Source: JAJOKI01 sp964412405 (GTDB lineage Archaea > Halobacteriota > UBA148 > JAJOKI01). From it: a stretch of 15,491 nt of DNA. Every line of letters starts with the position of its first letter. The stretch's first letter is position 1. Positions 14,253-15,491 of the stretch are shown here, piece after piece. Under the pieces are notes generated by a model. The model was not told where the DNA came from. It did not search any database and saw only the letters and a list, made by a program, of their open reading frames with translations. Made by a program: the position numbers and the translations under genes. The stretch lies in NCBI GenBank assembly GCA_964412405.1, contig CAYPOB010000018.1, positions 1 to 15,491 on the forward strand, written 5' to 3'.

Positions 14253-14283
14253 AATACACAAGGGTCATCATCGGAGAAATGAG

Positions 14284-15108
14284 ATGAAAATACATCAAAT
14301 ACGTGCCCATATTTTCGATCTCAATCACACGCTGAACTGTGGACAGGTCTTCAGGTGGCGAAGGGAGGATAATGGATGGGCGGGCATCGTCCTGAATTCG
14401 ATCGTCATGGCAAGACAAAGGGGCGATATGTTGGTCATCGAATCCAACCTATCAGAAAAAGACATTATAAACTACTTTAGACTGGACGATGACTTGGGAA
14501 GCATCTACAAACACATCGGCAGAAACGATGTGATGAAAAAAATTATCGCCAAATACAATGGTTTGCGGTTGATCAGACAGGACCCATGGGAATGCCTGAT
14601 TTCTTATATCTGTTCCATCAACAATAGAATACCACAAATCGGGAGCATGATTCAGAATTTATGCACGCAATTTGGAGATGATATCGGTGGTGCATATGGT
14701 TTTCCACGTCCGGAGAGAATATATAAAGCAAGCCAGAGTGAACTAAAAAAATGTAAATTGGGGTTCAGAGAGAAGTGGATCAGAGGCGCAGCTAAGAAAG
14801 TTTATGATGATGGATTACAATTAAGCCAATTAAAAAATATGGATTATCAGAGTGCCAAGAGGGCGCTGATGGAAATCGATGGAGTAGGACATAAAGTCGC
14901 TGATTGTGTCCTCTTGTTTTCATTTGATAAATTGGAGGCGTTTCCAATTGATGTCCACATAAAAAGATTCATGCGGCGAGAATATTTCCAAGATAAAGTG
15001 GTGTCCGATGAGAAAATCCGTGAGCTGGCGAGGAGATATTTTGGAAAATACGCCGGGTATGCTCAGGAATATTTATTTTATTATGAGAGATCGGAGGGTG
15101 GAAAATGA
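14284..15108 (+). CDS. ogg: OGG1-type 8-oxoguanine DNA glycosylase/AP lyase
   Basis: A 274-aa protein with an N-terminal OGG_N domain (FDLNHTLNCGQVFRWRR, 11-27) and a C-terminal helix-hairpin-helix-GPD domain: DPWECLISYICSINNRIPQI (100-119), the hairpin MEIDGVGHKVADCVLLFS (196-213) with catalytic Lys204, and PIDVHIKR (221-228) with Asp223. It removes 8-oxoguanine opposite C and can cut the backbone by beta-elimination. This two-domain layout is the OGG1 class rather than the shorter archaeal Ogg2. GGAG lies before the ATG. Its TGA overlaps the next gene's ATG (ATGA). Confidence 0.94.
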   Translation: MKIHQIRAHIFDLNHTLNCGQVFRWRREDNGWAGIVLNSIVMARQRGDMLVIESNLSEKDIINYFRLDDDLGSIYKHIGRNDVMKKIIAKYNGLRLIRQDPWECLISYICSINNRIPQIGSMIQNLCTQFGDDIGGAYGFPRPERIYKASQSELKKCKLGFREKWIRGAAKKVYDDGLQLSQLKNMDYQSAKRALMEIDGVGHKVADCVLLFSFDKLEAFPIDVHIKRFMRREYFQDKVVSDEKIRELARRYFGKYAGYAQEYLFYYERSEGGK

Positions 15109-15491
15109 AGCATAAACGCCCATTCGTTTTCATCAATGCAGCGATGAGCGCTGATGGAAAGATATCCACATATGAACGCAGGCAAATAAAAATATCGAGC
15201 GATGCTGATACGGGGCGGGTTGATAAACTTAGAGCAGGTGCAGATGCAATAATGGTTGGCATAGGTACCGTTCTGGCTGACGACCCTGGTTTAACCGTGA
15301 AATTCGAGAACACAAACCCGATTCGAATAGTTGTGGACAGCATGGCCAGGACGCCCGTGGATGCGGAAGTCATCACCAGAAAAGGCGGACCAATAATTAT
15401 TGCAGTCTCCAAGTCTGCGCCTCCCGCAAGAGTTGAGGTGCTGGAGGGGAAGGCAAACATCATCGTTGCTGGCGACGAGCGCGTTTCACTA
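15105..15491 (+). CDS. arfC: 2,5-diamino-6-(ribosylamino)-pyrimidinone 5'-phosphate reductase, partial at window end
   Basis: 129 residues before the window ends. The family is recognised by FVFINAAMSADGKIST (7-22), the segment KISSDADTGRVDKLRAGADA (29-48), IMVGIGTVLADDPGLTV (49-65) and IRIVVDSMARTP, matching the RibD C-terminal/archaeal RIB7 reductase that uses NAD(P)H in riboflavin (and hence FAD and F420) synthesis from GTP. No deaminase domain precedes it, as in archaea and fungi. The start overlaps the ogg stop, and the full protein should be about 220 aa. Confidence 0.9.
   Translation, partial: MKHKRPFVFINAAMSADGKISTYERRQIKISSDADTGRVDKLRAGADAIMVGIGTVLADDPGLTVKFENTNPIRIVVDSMARTPVDAEVITRKGGPIIIAVSKSAPPARVEVLEGKANIIVAGDERVSL

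Overview
The window is archaeal. It carries the archaeal exosome/ribosome/RNase P superoperon (eL15, a COG1325 RNA-binding protein, Rpp30, Pop5, proteasome alpha, SBDS, Rrp4, Rrp41, Rrp42, eL37, RNA polymerase subunit P, Pcc1, prefoldin beta), followed by 2-isopropylmalate synthase, the Fe(II) GTP cyclohydrolase MptA, an OGG1-type glycosylase and the archaeal-type riboflavin pathway reductase. TATA boxes about 25 nt before start codons, GGTGA/GGAGG ribosome binding sites and ATGA stop/start overlaps fit this. MptA and the gene order suggest a euryarchaeon near methanogens or methane/alkane oxidisers (Halobacteriota sensu lato); the exact lineage cannot be read from the window.

Layout. Positions 1-206 hold nothing supportable. 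Positions 207-3262 (minus strand) are an A+T-richer three-gene cassette: a 77-aa protein, a 624-aa GHKL ATPase and a 314-aa helical protein. The genes are joined by two identical 'stop-T-ATG' junctions behind one strong TATA box, and they look like an acquired, possibly defensive, module. Positions 3263-3691 are a divergent promoter region. Positions 3692-11060 (plus strand) are the housekeeping superoperon. A PD-(D/E)XK nuclease-like gene (11097-11603) sits at its end, convergent with leuA (11628-13127, minus). A divergent promoter region separates leuA from mptA, ogg and the start of arfC, which runs off the window.

Unusual points. (1) pop5 is cut by an in-frame TAG, but 45 further codons with strong coding character follow in the same frame and resemble the C-terminal tail of haloarchaeal-type Pop5. 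This could be amber read-through (pyrrolysine or other) or a recent nonsense change. (2) The 327 nt between rrp42 and rpl37ae are almost wholly occupied by short perfect hairpins, many with three-base loops, built from two alternating unit types with shared linkers and one possible three-way junction. The first unit overlaps the rrp42 stop codon. (3) Two operon junctions (psmA/SBDS and rpl37ae/rpoP) are in-frame across a single TAG.

How the genes fit together. The plus-strand operon couples ribosome parts and maturation (eL15, eL37, SBDS), RNA processing and decay (RNase P, exosome), transcription (RpoP), tRNA modification (Pcc1/KEOPS) and protein quality control (proteasome, prefoldin), the classic archaeal information-processing superoperon. 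The downstream genes serve leucine, pterin and flavin/F420 synthesis and DNA repair.
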